A DNA stretch of 64,000 nucleotides from Moringa oleifera (Eukaryota > Streptophyta > Magnoliopsida > Brassicales > Moringaceae), in the NCBI GenBank assembly GCA_021397835.1, contig JAJFZO010000344.1:2666001-2730000 (forward strand), in the 5' to 3' direction. The position numbers and the translations under genes are program-made. This document shows, one piece after another, positions 22,432-35,560 of this stretch. The notes below the pieces were generated by a model. It saw nothing but the letters and a program-made list of their open reading frames with translations. It did no database searches and was not told where the DNA came from. Within the stretch, counting starts at the first letter, position 1. Each line of letters opens with the position of its first letter.

Positions 22432-25400
22432 ATGTCCGGTGATCGCCGGAATGCTACTCCGCCGACTGGCCGCGATGGGAATGGTGTCATCGCGGGAGAC
22501 TCGAACCGAGTTTCGGCTCCCTCCCTGGCGGCAGCGACGGTGGCGTCGAGTCAGAGACTGAGGTTGAACCCTAACAAGGATCACAGGCCGGAGAGCTACG
22601 AGGATCTGCCTCTGGATTTCAGTCCGTCCATTTTCAGTTCTTTGGAGCGGTACTTGCCGCCTAGCATGCTCGGTTCGGGCAGGGACGAGAAGGTGAAGTT
22701 CATGAGGGAGATTCTGATGAAGTATCTGCCACACGGAGAACGGACCAGAGTATGCTTCTAATCGAACTCCGTCTCTGTTTTTGATTCTGGTCTTTTGTTT
22801 AAAATGTTTTGTTCTTTGGCCTGAGAATTTGGACAGTCAAAATGGAATGTTTCGGTTATATGAATTATTCATATAGGATGATATGTTCCTTTTCTTTTTA
22901 AATTATAGTGTGTGTTTGCCGGGGTTTCGAGTGTTACTTGAGGTTTCTCTGGCGTAGGGTTTTGTAATGGATGAGGGGATATGGTTGTTTTACTGTATCT
23001 AAGTGGTAGGCACCTGGCCAACAAAAAGAAAAATAGAAACACTTAGGTGGCACGTGGTTTGAGATTGAAATTACGGAGATGACCTTGTGCTGTACAACTA
23101 TAGCTAATAGTACTGTTAGGTGCCATTTTGGACGTCTGCATAGGGCATTGAATTATGACTTTTATTTCTTCTAAAAATTATATTTCCAAACTTTCTGTTC
23201 CCTTATTTGAGCCAGGCTTGTCTGGAAGTTTATTATCATCTCATGTTATACCTTTTTGCTTATAACAAAATTGCGATTTTGCTATTATGAGTTTACAAAT
23301 AAAATTAAGAGTGTAGCTTCAGGATTTTTGAGTCACTGGGTAAATGTTTACTAAATGTTAAACTGTGGCTTGTAGACATGATGCCCTTTTGGACATCTGT
23401 ATAGGGCATTCAGTCTAACCCAGTACTGGCTCAGGACTTTGCTTATAAATGCAAAAATGATGCACGAGCTTCCTTTAATGTAATTCAACTATTGAACTTT
23501 GTGAAAGCACTTCTATGTATTGAATGACCTTTGGGATGAATATGAATCTATAGAGGTTTACCAGAAGCCAAATATATCTAGTAGATTTATTAATCTTTCT
23601 AATTTATTTATGTGGTTCTAAATACATAGTTCTGTTCAAATTATTATTGCTTGCATTTGAAAAATTGTTTAATTCTTGTGAGTTCTTTTCTCCTCCTTTC
23701 TTTTTCTAGGCCAAGGTGTAATTTAAACAATAACTTCCTGAGTTGCGACTTTGCGGAAATCAAAATGAGATTTTATTCTAGAAGGATAAGTTATTTCCAT
23801 GAAAATTTATTTATATATGTTTGGTGGAACTGGTACTTGGGGGATTTATCATTTGATAAAGCATCATAGAAGAGTTGGCTACAAGTAGTTTGTAATTGAG
23901 AGAGAGAATGGAGTAGGTAGTAGGTTAAAGAGTCTTAAATTGTATGTTGGTCTTCAAAAGTTAATTAATCTATTATTTGGGAAAAAGATAGAAACAAGTT
24001 TACTATCTTGTTTTTCTTTTATTCTTTTCACCAGGTTCAAAGCAGGGTGACGAGGAGAGGGACTGGAGTGGAGGGGTTGATGTTTTTGATTAAATTAATT
24101 ATTTGGACAAGGAAAAGTATGAGCCAGTTTATCATCTTGTTTTCTAAATGGTTTGTCTCATTGTTAGGACCTACCAAATAGTTTTTATGTGATACACATA
24201 TCCCATTAGGTGGGGTGGAGTGGGGTGAGGAGATGGATATTTGACATTTGGCTTGTTAGAAGTTGTCCTCACTCTCTTCATGAGGATTGAAAAGCTTGCT
24301 TGTGAGAATTGACAAACCCATCTTTTTGTGTATGTGCTATATGTTTCTTTTAAAGAATTCAGTTGGTGTGGGTTCTTGTTTTCATTTTTTATGCTTTGTC
24401 TTTTTTTTTTCTTTAAAAAAAAAAGTTTTGAGCCTTTGGTGTTATATCAGGTAATTTTCTGCTTTCTCAGTCTGTGTTTTCAGTGGTGCTAGTTGCTTTG
24501 ACATGCATTATTAACTTGTAAAATTGGGGTGGTATACACTTGCATTTAGATACAATATCAGAAGCTTAGTGGTATGGCGCCATATTGGTGCTTGTGGTAT
24601 AAATTTCATTTACCAAAAGAAGAAGTTCCATGAGATTTAGTTTTTAACCATCTTGACATGTTTTTTTGGACATTCTAGAATAATTCATGTTATGTCTGCC
24701 AATGTTTTCTTCTGTGTGGAGAGGTAGAACGCATGATACTCAGGATTCTTTATTTTGGTAAAAAAAGAAGAAAAGATACTCAGGATTCTTTATGATGTTA
24801 ACGTTCTTTTTTTTTTTTTTTTCCGGGTATCAGGTTCAAAGACACAGAGAATACAGGCAGAAAATAATATCAAATTACCAGGTGTGAAGCATGGTACCCC
24901 CTTTGATTGTTTTCTTTACATTATAATTTCGGCAATCATGTCAGATTAGAAAGCTTGGAAATGTAGGATTTATTTTCTCATTCATCCTATTTCATGCTGT
25001 TTGGTAGCCAGCAACCAAGAGAACTTAAAATTGCTTAATTGTTATCAGAAATTTAATCTTCTTCCATGGAGTTATGCTTCCAATCTTCTAGAAAACACCC
25101 TTTTCTAAGGAAAAATCGATCTGCTTCCATAAAAGGTGAACTGTTTGCTTGCTCAAATCATATTTTATCTCTTGAATTTAGATCTAACTGTACCAGACTA
25201 TTGTCTATTGCACTGCACTGCAATTGTCAAAAGAAAAAAAGATTACACACAAAATGTTTCAAGAGCAGCTGATATGAAGATTTTGGAGAATGCTGCCCCT
25301 AAATGGTAGAATCACATCAATGTAATGGGCAGAAAGATTTTCATAGTGAATAGATCTTGAGAGAGTGAAGTGGAAAGGTGACTTACTGGGATTGATATCT

Positions 25401-28400
25401 TGTTAGCTAGACCATCACAGTGGTTGTTTAAGTGGTTTGCCCGACAGCTGGGCTTATCTCTTTGGGACCTTGGTTTGGCTGTGTTCGAAAGCGAGGATCA
25501 CTGAGACTTATGTCCCTGGGCCTTGAGTCAGTTCTGCTCTAAAAAAACTTAACCCCATGCTGTTCCTGGAGTGTGATGTGTGGGTGATGTCTAGCTTCCA
25601 TAAGTTTATCATGCAGGGATAGGCACGCATTAAAAAATGAAAATAAAAATCTTGTTAGCTAGGTTTTGTTTGCCAGACAAGAAATAAGTTCACTTTTTAC
25701 AATGTCTTTAGTTGAAGTAATTGTCTCTCTGTGGTGAAAGTAATTCCTCCTCTTTGATAAGAGGTTATTTCATTGACCAAGAATCCATTTTGTTTCAATG
25801 GGGTTCTCTGTTGGGACTTTACCAGGAGTATATATAGACTTCCAATTGGAGTATATTTGTTTTCTGCCTATGCTTCTTAGTATTTCCATGTCCAATATTT
25901 ATAAGAATTGAAGACTATTGCCTCCTTTGAAGCTGTCACTTTTAAGATTTGAAAGAGCTGATGTTAATAATTGAAATTTGCGTGTGATGGGGAGTGGAAG
26001 ATGTTAAGGAAGTCATATTGATAACAGTGTTGTGTTCTCCCAAAGTCTTTTGGGATGACATACATGTGAAGCAGAGTTGCAGACTCTGCACTGGACTTCA
26101 GTAAATGCCAATTGAAGTTTTTTATCTGAGATTAGCTTGGAAAGTGATTGCTGAAATATCAGAAGTTGTTGCTGCCAAAATCCAACGACACAAAATGAAG
26201 TTGTAAAACTTGTCTGACAAGTTAGTAGACTATATCACGTTTTGTTGGATCCATTTCTCTGAAACATTAGAAAGTGCTTGCGAGAATGAGTGCTTACCGT
26301 TGTGCTAAGAATTGTTATAGCCTTTTCTACTGCATTCTTTTGGGCAAGTAATGTTATTTGTGTGTTTGTGTTTGTCTTTCCTAGTTTCTCTCTTCCCTTC
26401 TCCAGCTGGTTGTTGTCATAATAGCTTCTTTTGTTTGGAACCTTATTACTTAATTGGATTTTCTTTTGTTTGAAGCCTTAGTACTTAATACATAAAATCT
26501 TTGGTTTGGGGGCTAATGATTCTCTTCATATACCATCAGTAAGAGGATTCAACCCCCCAGCCAGATACCTGGTATAAACTTTATTAGTTTAATAGGTAGA
26601 TCTTTGGGTGTTTGGGTGAATGATTCTCATCAAGTGCCATAGACAAGAAATAACCCCAGACAATTACTGGATGCACTCTTTATGAATTTAATAAGCAGGT
26701 CTCTGGTTCATCATAAATTGAGCACTATGGTTTAGTTGTATCTCGAAGTGTGTTTATGTGAATGAAAGAGATGCTTGGTGAAAAATATAAGAAGTCTGAT
26801 CTCGAGGCCAAAAGTGGCCTTTTTTTTTAGAGTTTGTGGGCCAAAATTGTAGGTATTGGTTGTATTATGAGATTTTTGATAATTGTGACTGGTGTTGAGT
26901 GATTCAGCCATGCAGTCACAACATGAGAAAAGCTTTATGGAGGTAAACATAGTAAGTCCCATCTTGGTTGCTTCATGCATGCACACACACTCAGAAAGGT
27001 GGCAGAAAGAATGGCTATAACGTACTTTGATTTATGCTGAAAACAGTCACTTCTAATGTGCGTGAATTAATTCAGAGGTACCCTTATTTCTTTTAATAAT
27101 AATTTGATCTGCTTGTTGGCTTTTAGTTACAAATAGCAAAGGACGAAATCTAAAAGTTTCATGTTACAGCAAAATCGGAAGGAATGGAAATGAAAGTTTC
27201 ATGTTGCTCTTTTAACTATAGACAGATTTGGCTATTTATATCCCCCCCACCCCCACCCAAAAAAAAAAAAAAAAGAAGAAGAAGAAGAAGAAAAAGAAGC
27301 TACAAGTATTTTGGCTTATTACAAGAATAAGCAAACTCTTTTTTCTGGGTCTTTCAGTTATGAAAAATGAGAGATGTGTGTGTGTCTATGTGAAAAGATT
27401 GATATGATGCATTATCTTAATGTTAATTTTAGGATTCACTTGGCACAATTTCAAAATCCACCATCTCCAACTTCTGCCTCCAATAGGATATTAATCTAAT
27501 TGGTGAAAGGAAATGGTGCACGCAAAAATATATAAATGTTTTCTACCATAAACCAAAAAACAAAAAAAAAAAAAAATGAACAAGGGGTGGGGGTTTAGGC
27601 ATGTGATAATAAAGCAGAATAGAAAAGAGATTTTTTTTATAAAAAAAAAAAAGGCTAAGAGCAAGATAGTTCCAATAAGTGGATCTTTGCTAGCATTGTG
27701 TTCTCATGTTTTCTGCAGAGTGTACTCATTGGCTTTTGTTAAAAAATAAAACTTGTGATTCTCTGCTTTTTTGTATGCTCATGTAAATGGCAACATGCTT
27801 ACACCTATTGGGCCTTTCAGAATTAAGAAGAATTGAGATGATTTCTGTTTGGTGTTTTTTCTTTTTTCAGCCATTGCATAGAGAATTATACGCTATGCAT
27901 CCTGCAGCCTTTTTCGTTCCACAATTTCTCAAAGCAATAAATGATAATACAGAAGAAAGCTTCAGAAGTATAATTTCTGAACCCTCTCCAGGGGTGTTTA
28001 CATTCGAAATGCTCCAGCCACGTTTTTGTGAACTGTTGTTAACGGAGGTGACATCTCATTTTGTATCTTCCATGGCATATGCAACATTCCCTTTGTTTAT
28101 ATGCTTTTATGATATTATTTTATTGCCTAGGTTGAGAATTTTGAAAAGTGGGTTAACGAAGCAAAATTCAGAATCATGAGACCAAATACAATGAATAAAT
28201 ATGGTGCTGTTCTCGATGATTTTGGCCTAGAAACCATGCTTGACAAGCTTATGGAGGGTTTTGTCCGTCCTATGTCAAAAGGTTATTCGTGAATGCTCTT
28301 ATCGAATATGCTATTTCTCCTTACGCTATTAGTAATTTGTTACATTGTCTACTCCTAGTTGATCGATTGCTTTATTCTTCCTTGTACAGTTTTCTTTTCA

Positions 28401-31400
28401 GAAGTTGGTGGATCAAGTTTGGACTCTCACCATGGTTTTGTTGTTGAATATGGTAAAGATAGGGATGTTGATTTGGGTAGGTGCTTAAGTTCATCCTTTT
28501 ATGTGGACTTGGTGCTTTTGCAGACTTATGTCTTACATCCTTTACTGGCTTGTTTATAGAAGACATTGTGAACTGTGACTCTTCACCACTGCTTTATTGT
28601 CATCTGTAGTGATAAAGTGAACTAAAATTATCTCCTGTTTTGATGATATGATAAATGGCCAAAGGGCACTCTAAGGACTGTTTTGAATTGCAGTGACCTT
28701 ACTTGTAGTGCTCATAGTCACATTTTCTTTTTTGAAATGTGGTTTTATTCAAGGGATTTCTTTCTAAATTTGTCTGATTGGTTTCTGCCTCTTCCAATTT
28801 CCTCAGAATGTCGATTAGCTGAAAATAATATGATTAGAATTTCAAACAGGTAAAATGAAATGTAACTTTTTTAATTAGAAAAATGTATGTATTTTAATAT
28901 TTATACATGGCACCAATCCCTGCCTTTGCCTCCCATGTCCATGTATTGTTGGCTTTTAAGAGGTTCAGATTTCTAAGAAAAGTCTGTGTTCCTCCTTATT
29001 TACAAAATATTCTCCTGCTGCGCATAGGTTCAAAACCTTAACCCACTATCTTCTACAGACCAATAAGGGGTCTCCCTCCCTTTTAAAGTACCCAAATTCT
29101 TCTCCCTCCACACCATCCAAAAAAACCAACAATAGAATCATTGTAATAAGTTTCCTTATATGCTTTATACTGTTAAAACTAGCCCATGCATCCAACTCGG
29201 CAGCCATTGAGCCAGAGACCACCCACTGACATCCCAAAATAGCTGAGATGTTTTCCCATGCCTGCCTAGTCGATTTGCACCAAAGAAGGATGCAATTAAT
29301 AGGCTCTTCTTGTTTCTTACATAAATAACACTTATTTAGAATAATTACCATGACCTTGCCCCTCTTATGTAGATGGTCAATCATTGGTAGTTTTCCCCTC
29401 CATAGCAAAGAACACCACTTTAGGTGGCACCCCTGCTTTCCATATTAATTTCCAAGGGAACCAATGTGCTTCCAGTTATTGTTGGAACTCATCAAAATAT
29501 AATGTAATTGAACTTTCCATGTATGCCAACAAACATTTGCAAGTTTGAGCACTTTGATCTTGTGGTAAATAGACAGGGATAGACAAGAGGCATATAGAGT
29601 AGGTACAAGATGAATAGGTTTATTTGTCCCAGTATCTTTAAACCACCATGGACCATGGTAAATTGTCAGTGGGATCTCAGCTTCATGGTTGAAGTTGTTC
29701 TCTTGAAGCCGAAGTGATTTGATCAACTCCTGTTTCCCTCTTTCTCATTGGAAGTTTGTGTTGTGTAGCATGTTATTGTACTAGAGTGGAATATGAAATT
29801 ATCTATGCTACTCCAATGGGGTTGTCTAAGTGATTGGGGCAGAATGGCTGGGGCCAAGAGGTCCCGAGATTGCTTCATGCTGAAGCAGTTAAGCCTCATG
29901 AGTTTCCTAGATTTGTAAGCTTGTGAAATTGGGGCTTCCTTCTCTGGTTTATGATGTAGGGATGAGTACATGAAGTGGCCCTGTGTTGGGTGGGCTCCTT
30001 GTACCCAAAAAGGGGAGGAAAAAAAAAAAAAAGAGGAAAGAATTTATCTTTTGCCAGAGTGTCCTTTTTAAAGCTTTGATGATGGAACTTCTTTTTTTAG
30101 TTTTTTGATAAGAAATTTAATGATAGGACTTCAGGAATTTGTTGGCAGCCTTTGGGCTTCCAAAATCATTTAAGTTGGATAATGTATCTGCAGATGAATG
30201 TATTTAACTAGTTTTCTGGTTTCAAAACAATTGGTCTATTTGCCTGTTTTCGCCCCATAAAGCACCTTTGTACCTCATAGTTATACCCACAAAACTTCCA
30301 TGGTGGCTGTTATGTGATGATGTAGTTCTAATGAAAGTTCAGATGTTTGTCTTTTTTGTTCTTTTATTTTGTTATTCTATTTACTTTGTGTCTTCCCCTC
30401 TCAACTGCTGTATTTTTCTTTATTTCATTGACCTATGTACTTCATCATTTCTCCATGCACTTCCTTTTAGGAGAAAAATAAAAAAAAGAGACCCCAAGTG
30501 TGCTTCAATTTTTGTTTTCTATCTAGTTTAAGTCCAAGTTTATCTCAGAGCATGAAAATTAAGGGGAACGAAAATGTTTGCTAGTCTTTTGGTTCCTGAA
30601 GCTGCAAATGGAGTTTTGGAAATTTAAGATTCAGGGAAATATGCATATATATGCATTCTGTATCTACTCACTGTCTGTGGTTCAAGATTGTTTCAGAGCT
30701 CAGGACATTGATATTATTGAGTTTCTAATCTGCAACTAGGTTGGCTGTAGTTCAATCATACTTACACAGAATTTCAGTTCTTCCTTGATGCCAAAAGATT
30801 AGCAACTTTTTTAGTAGTATAAATATGCTACTTTGATTTATTTTTCATTTCTGTCAAAACCAGTTGAGTCTGAATTTAAGAAATTTTACATTTGTAGGTT
30901 TTCATGTTGATGACTCAGAAGTCACATTGAATGTGTGCTTGGGTAAGCAATTTTCTGGTGGAGAATTGTTTTTCCGGGGCACGCGGTGTGATAAACATGT
31001 AAATACAGGAAGCCAGTCAGAGGTATGCTAGTCTTTTAAGGTGGACTGCACTGAAGTAGATGGGTCCGGAGCATATCATTAGTATTAATCTGTGGACATG
31101 ATTTTAATGCAAAGCCTTCTTCTCTGTACATTTATGATTCAGCTATAGGGCTCTATTTGGGTTGATATCTGGTAACTATTAGCCAGCATTTGAAATGTAC
31201 CTTTGCATGTAACATGAAGTTTCAATTAACAACCACGCATGTTGCTGAGTTAGTTTACTTTTGTTATTTATGGCTGGTAGGTACATAGATAAAAGTATTT
31301 GTCTGTGTATAAAATTAAACATTTTCATCAAATGGCCACCACAGCAAAGGCAAAAGCACATGTGACTTTATTGTTATTGAATTTCTTGCTACTTGGATAT

Positions 31401-33370
31401 GGATAAGGGAATATACCACAGATTTATTTTCTCTTGTTAATCTTTTCCTCATAATCTATCTTGAATATTAGGGATGTGATGATCTATAAGGCTATTACCA
31501 TGGTGATCTTTATCACTTAGTTGAACCATAAATTAAACTTCCTAGGCAGTGGCAATGAATTCTCCTATAATGAACCAGAAGTTTACCTTTCTTGTTACCT
31601 GATGCTAGACATGGAGGAGCTTTGCCCTTTCAGGCCAAAGTAATGGTATAACTTGGGCTCTGTGAGTTATGTGCAGGAAATGGATTACCAAAACAAACTC
31701 GAGACCCAAAAAAAAAAAAAAAAAGATGCACTTAACAAGACAATTCAGATCCTTTCTTGTTACCTTTTGCATTTTCTTGTTACAAATTCTAAACATATCG
31801 GGGGCCTTAAAACAACCAAAGTTTTTAACATTACAGAAACCATGAAATTGAAAATAATAGTAGTTCTTATCCATATTACATATCACATTTTCATGTTTGA
31901 TCCATTTGAGGATCCACTTAATGCTTTACCTAAGCAAAGACATTATTACAGGAAGATGTCATTGTGGCACGTCTTTGGCACTTCTGAAGTGTTTTGCCTT
32001 TTTGGTCAATTGGTACAAATGCCTTTCCAGATGCACTTATGCTGTGACTTAGCATGTAGGTAGCAGTCTCATACTTTCTGGAAACAGTTTTAGGTAAACA
32101 AGAATTATTGATGAAGTGATGAAAATTTTTTACCCTTTGGTGATTATTGATTTTCTCTCTTTACAGTGCTTTTTGGATTCTGTATGAGTAAAATGCTGTG
32201 CAACGTTGCTGTAATTCAAATTATCATGAAGTTGGGTGCAGTTTGAGAGATATTGTTTGACCGATTTTGTTGTGTTGGTAGTTTTCTTGTGTCATGAGAT
32301 CTCTAAAAGGCTGCAGAGTTGTGTTTTTTTTTTTTTAAGAAAAAAATTATGTGTTTCTTTTTGGGGTAAAAGCAGGAAATCTTTGATTATTCTCATGTTC
32401 CTGGTCGAGCTGTGCTTCATCGCGGTCGTCATCGACATGGTGCTAGAGCCACTACCTCTGGTCACCGCATCAATCTGCTTTTGTGGTGCAGAAGGTATTG
32501 AGATGAAGTAATTATATCCTCTAACCTTGGAAAGGTTATGTGACTTATGGCGTCTTAGTACTTGTTCCACACTATCTCTCAAGCTTCTCATTGTGTTATG
32601 CACGTTATTTTCTTAAATGGCATTCATGTTGTTTCTATGCAGTTCGGTATTCCGAGAGATGAAGAAATATCAGAAAGATTTTTCCAGCTGGTGTGGAGAG
32701 TGCTTTCGTGAAAAGAAAGAAAGGCAACGCTTGTCAATTGCTGCTACCAAGTTGGTAAAACAATTTCGTTATTACATGCTTATGTACACATGGTAACATG
32801 GAACATAAATGCTGCTGGAATTCCAATGTCGCCATTAGCATAGTACGGCAATTTGTATATTATTGATAAAGTAAAATTTTTAGAATAATTGGGGTAAGTT
32901 CCTGGTAGTTGAGGGTAGAGTCTGACATGGAAACTAAAGTCTGAAGCTAAAAGTTAGACATATAGTAGATAATGTTAGGATATAAGAAGTGGCTGCATCA
33001 CATATTTGGATGCTTGCATATTTTCTGGTAGTGACCAGCATGCCTGGAGGATCAAGCTACTATGCGAGTGTATAACTGGTAGGGTTTTAGGATTTCTACT
33101 TATTAATTGCAGTGTATTGCTCTGTTAGCGAGGTTGAATGCCTTCTCTCATGTTTCATGTCTCCCCTGCTCTCCCTGGAAAAGAAGAAAGTAGTTCCATA
33201 TTTTAGCTATACAGTATTTGATATGTGGACAAAACTGATCTCTATTATAAAATTTCTGTTCATATGCAGTTAGCATTTGATTAGACGACTTAGAACTCTG
33301 ATTAAGATTTTCATGTAAGTCAGATCTTTTGCAGGAGTTGCTTAGGAGGGATGGTGAATCCACAACTTGA
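22432..33370 (+). CDS. ICU11/CP2: 2-oxoglutarate/Fe(II)-dependent oxygenase, INCURVATA11/CP2 family
   Basis: Nuclear 2OG/Fe(II) oxygenase. In Arabidopsis, ICU11 and its paralogue CP2 act with PRC2 in silencing and affect H3K36 methylation (known of the family). Nine exons, all GT..AG: 22432-22749, 24834-24881, 27871-28047, 28131-28281, 28390-28476, 30898-31022, 32376-32494, 32643-32754 and 33335-33370. They sum to 1173 nt, or 390 aa plus stop, the family's usual length. Exon 2 is a 16-codon exon (VQRHREYRQKIISNYQ). The P4H-like core has the iron ligands HVD (His263, Asp265) and the distal HRHGA (His323, or His321), with the 2OG-binding Arg in GHRINLLLW (Arg333). Conserved blocks PLHRELYAMHPA, MRPNTMNKYGAVLDDFG and SSWCGECFREKKERQR are intact. 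The ATG (MSGDRR) is chosen because no upstream in-frame ATG exists in the leader. Introns 2 and 5 hold a SINE and a LINE piece. No break seen. Confidence 0.95.
25397..25410. repeat. Left target-site duplication of the SINE
   Basis: 'atcttgttagctag', repeated exactly at 25649-25662. Confidence 0.85.
25411..25648 (+). mobile_element. SINE (tRNA-derived type) in intron 2 of the oxygenase gene
   Basis: A 238-bp unit is bounded by a perfect 14-bp direct repeat and ends in an A-rich tail ('taaaaaatgaaaataaaa'). A B-box-like 'tgttcgaaagc' lies at 25482-25492, and an A-box-like 'gtggttgtttaagtgg' at about 25420. Spacing fits an RNA polymerase III promoter. Exact duplications, short size, tail and B-box together support a SINE on the plus strand. 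The two identical duplications suggest a fairly recent insertion. I cannot name the family. Confidence 0.75.
25649..25662. repeat. Right target-site duplication of the SINE
   Basis: Identical to 25397-25410 and lies directly after the A-rich tail. Confidence 0.85.
26500..26705 (+). repeat. Imperfect two-copy duplication in intron 2
   Basis: 'aatgattctcttcatatacca' and, about 105 bp later, 'aatgattctcatcaagtgcca' begin two related blocks. Both end in 'ttaataggtagatct' / 'ttaataagcaggtct'. Diverged and non-coding. Confidence 0.55.
27241..27300. repeat. Compound simple repeat (C-rich, A-run, GAA)
   Basis: A C-rich stretch, then an A16 run, then six GAA units, in intron 2 of the oxygenase gene. 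Confidence 0.9.
29046..29480 (-). pseudogene. LINE reverse-transcriptase C-terminal zinc-binding (zf-RVT) fragment
   Basis: Lies in intron 5 of the oxygenase gene, on the opposite strand. Translation gives FPWKLIWKAGVPPKVVFF at about 29465-29410, then after a one-base frame change LWRGKLPMIDHLHKRGK. It continues NKCYLCKKQEEPINCILLWC and TRQAWENI. This is the zf-RVT module found at the end of plant LINE ORF2 proteins, with its Cys-x2-Cys pair and the downstream Cys kept. The rest of ORF2 is not recognisable upstream, so it is a truncated relic. Confidence 0.85.
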
Positions 33371-35560
33371 AGTGTTATAGATGTAATATATGCTGGGTGA
33401 TTGTAGAGTTGTGTAGCTGTTATCCTAATTCAGACAGCACTAAGATGCTGTTGGTAACTCTCCATAGTTGTCAGCCGCTGCGCTTCATCTTAACATAGAA
33501 GGATGTGTGTACAATCTATGTTAAATTAAATGGCATGATTTTCTTCGTAGCTGCCTCCGTTATAAAAAAATGCACCTTGTTCTTTAACTCATCTGTTGGG
33601 TTCCAACAGTGATTCTGTTGTCAATAGATCTGATATGTTCACAAAAGGTGATTATGTGCTTCCTGCTTTAATATTATCGTTGGCAATTGGCAGTTTAGTA
33701 TATCATTCTTTTGCCTTGCATTATTTCGTTTCAGGAAAAGCTTTTTTCTGCTTGACTGAGAGGGACAAAGAAGATCCGAACCCCAACCCACCTAAAATCT
33801 TGAATGGCAATCTCATAAGTGGCATTACAGTGAAACACACATGATATCCTTGGCCTTTGGGTTTTGGTGTCACAGAATTCCTTGAATTACTGAGAAAATT
33901 GATATCTAAATGGAAAGGATAATGAAGAACAATTTCTCTCTCATATAGTATTGATGCCAGAAGAGAAGAGAGAAAGAATGCTAAATCCATTAGGGGAGCA
34001 GCGACACATAGGTACCCTCCAATGTAAAGTGAAGGTGTTAATTTTCTCTATGAAATATAAATTGGTGCAAGTTTAGGTTCAAAATTTTCTCCAATGCTTA
34101 TAATCGAAGCAGGGGGGATGTGGGACTATTATTATGTTTTCCGTTTTCCTTCTAGTTTTTGAAATTATTGATTTAATCTTTTATTATATATAAAATTTAA
34201 AATTTATACTAAATTAAGTTAAAAATAAATATAAAAAAACATGGAATTATATTGGCTTTGTTATTTGAATTTTAAAATTCAATTTGGTTTAATTTCACAT
34301 CTAATTTTTTAATTTTTTTAATTTTTTATTTAATTTTGAAATTTAATTCAATTTAGATCGCACAAAAGAATTTAAATATTCAAATTAGATATGTAAAATA
34401 TATTTTGATTTAAAATTTTATAAAAAAGCATTCAAATTACTATCACAAAAAATCTTAAAGTTTTGTTGAGTATTGAAAATATTTTTAAGCAAAAGTTTAT
34501 ATTATAAAAATTTTGAAAAAAATTTATAAAAAATAATTTATGAGTTTAAAATTATTTAAATTTAAGTTGTTGGTTCTAAATAGAGTGTAAATTTTATTTG
34601 AATTATTTTCTAAATATTTTAACTATAATAATACTTTTTATTTTTTATAATTGTTTGAGTTAAAATTCAATTTAGACTAAATTAATATCGGAAGAAGTAT
34701 TAAGATCAGAGTTTTTTTATATATATTTATCCTTAAATTAAACTCATTAAAATTTAAATTTATTTAAAACTAAATTTAGATTTAGAATTGATCTTAATTG
34801 AAACATATTTAAAGTTTACATACTTTTTAAAAAATTAAAAAATAAATATCATTTAAAACCTTGAATTTTTTTCTCTTCAATCAAATCTTAACTTTTAAAA
34901 AGTTTTTTAATAAATTTTAATTTAACAATTTGGATCAAATTAAATTTTATAAAAAAATATAAAAATTAAATATATTCGTATTAGAGATCTTTGACAATGA
35001 TTTTTAACTTAAAATTTTTTACAGATAAGAAAGTATTCTAAAAAATTTAAATTTTGTTAGAACTAAAAATATTTTTTTAAATAATTTAAATTACGAAAAT
35101 TTTAAAAAAATATGAAAAATAGTTCGTTAGTCAAAAATCATTCAAATTTGAAAGATAAAATCGAAATGGACTTTAGAACCTATTTGAGTAATTCTTTAGA
35201 CATTTCAATGATGAAAAAAATATTAATTTTTTACAATCGTTTTTTATCAATGTTCAATTTTGACAAAATTAGCCTATAAAGGCTTGTTTGGAGACATTTT
35301 AATAGTCAATGTTTGATTGGAGAGAGAGCATAAAATTCAAAGTATAAAATAATATTTGTTTAAAAATAAATTTAATTTTTTAAAAAAATTAAAAATGATG
35401 TGAGGGTAAATGGAGATTCCGTATACTTGTTTTCCAAATAAGAATTTCTTTTCTTCATCTTCACTTTGTTAAATGAGAATGAGATGAAAATGAAAAATAA
35501 ATTTATAAATAAGGACGAAGACAAAAAAGGCTCTTGTGCTTATTCCATCCCATTTACATT
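33371..35560. other. 3' flank of the oxygenase gene and AT-rich intergenic DNA
   Basis: To about 34140 the DNA is of ordinary composition and probably holds the 3' UTR and downstream sequence. An open frame at 33596-33844 has no conserved features. From 34150 it is very AT-rich and contains two more copies of the diverged repeat seen at 4240-4600, at about 34375-34690 and 34975-35280. Confidence 0.5.
34375..35280 (+). repeat. Two copies of an AT-rich dispersed repeat, about 600 bp apart
   Basis: Copy A (about 34375-34690) has 'gttgagtattgaaaatattt', 'tataaaaattttgaaaaa' and 'tataaaaaataattta'. Copy B (about 34975-35280) has 'gttagaactaaaaatatttt', 'acgaaaattttaaaaaaata' and 'attcaaatttgaaagat'. 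A third copy lies at 4240-4600. The shared order of blocks exceeds what base composition alone would suggest, but divergence is high. Confidence 0.5.

Noticed and set aside
23120..23412. Two copies of a 'ttttggac.tctg.atagggcatt' block in intron 1
   Set aside because: Real similarity over about 35 bp, but too short to support a repeat family.
24736..24791. Repeated 'gatactcaggattcttta' as target duplication of an insertion
   Set aside because: The insert between copies is only about 20 bp and has no element features; more likely slippage.
32755..32795. Read-through of exon 8 of the oxygenase gene to a stop at 32795
   Set aside because: A GT donor at 32755 and the exon at 33335-33370 restore the conserved C-terminus (LELLRRDG), so splicing is preferred; read-through could be a minor retained-intron form.
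33596..33844. Possible extra exon after the oxygenase stop
   Set aside because: The stop at 33370 gives the usual family length and C-terminus, and the frame shows no conserved sequence.
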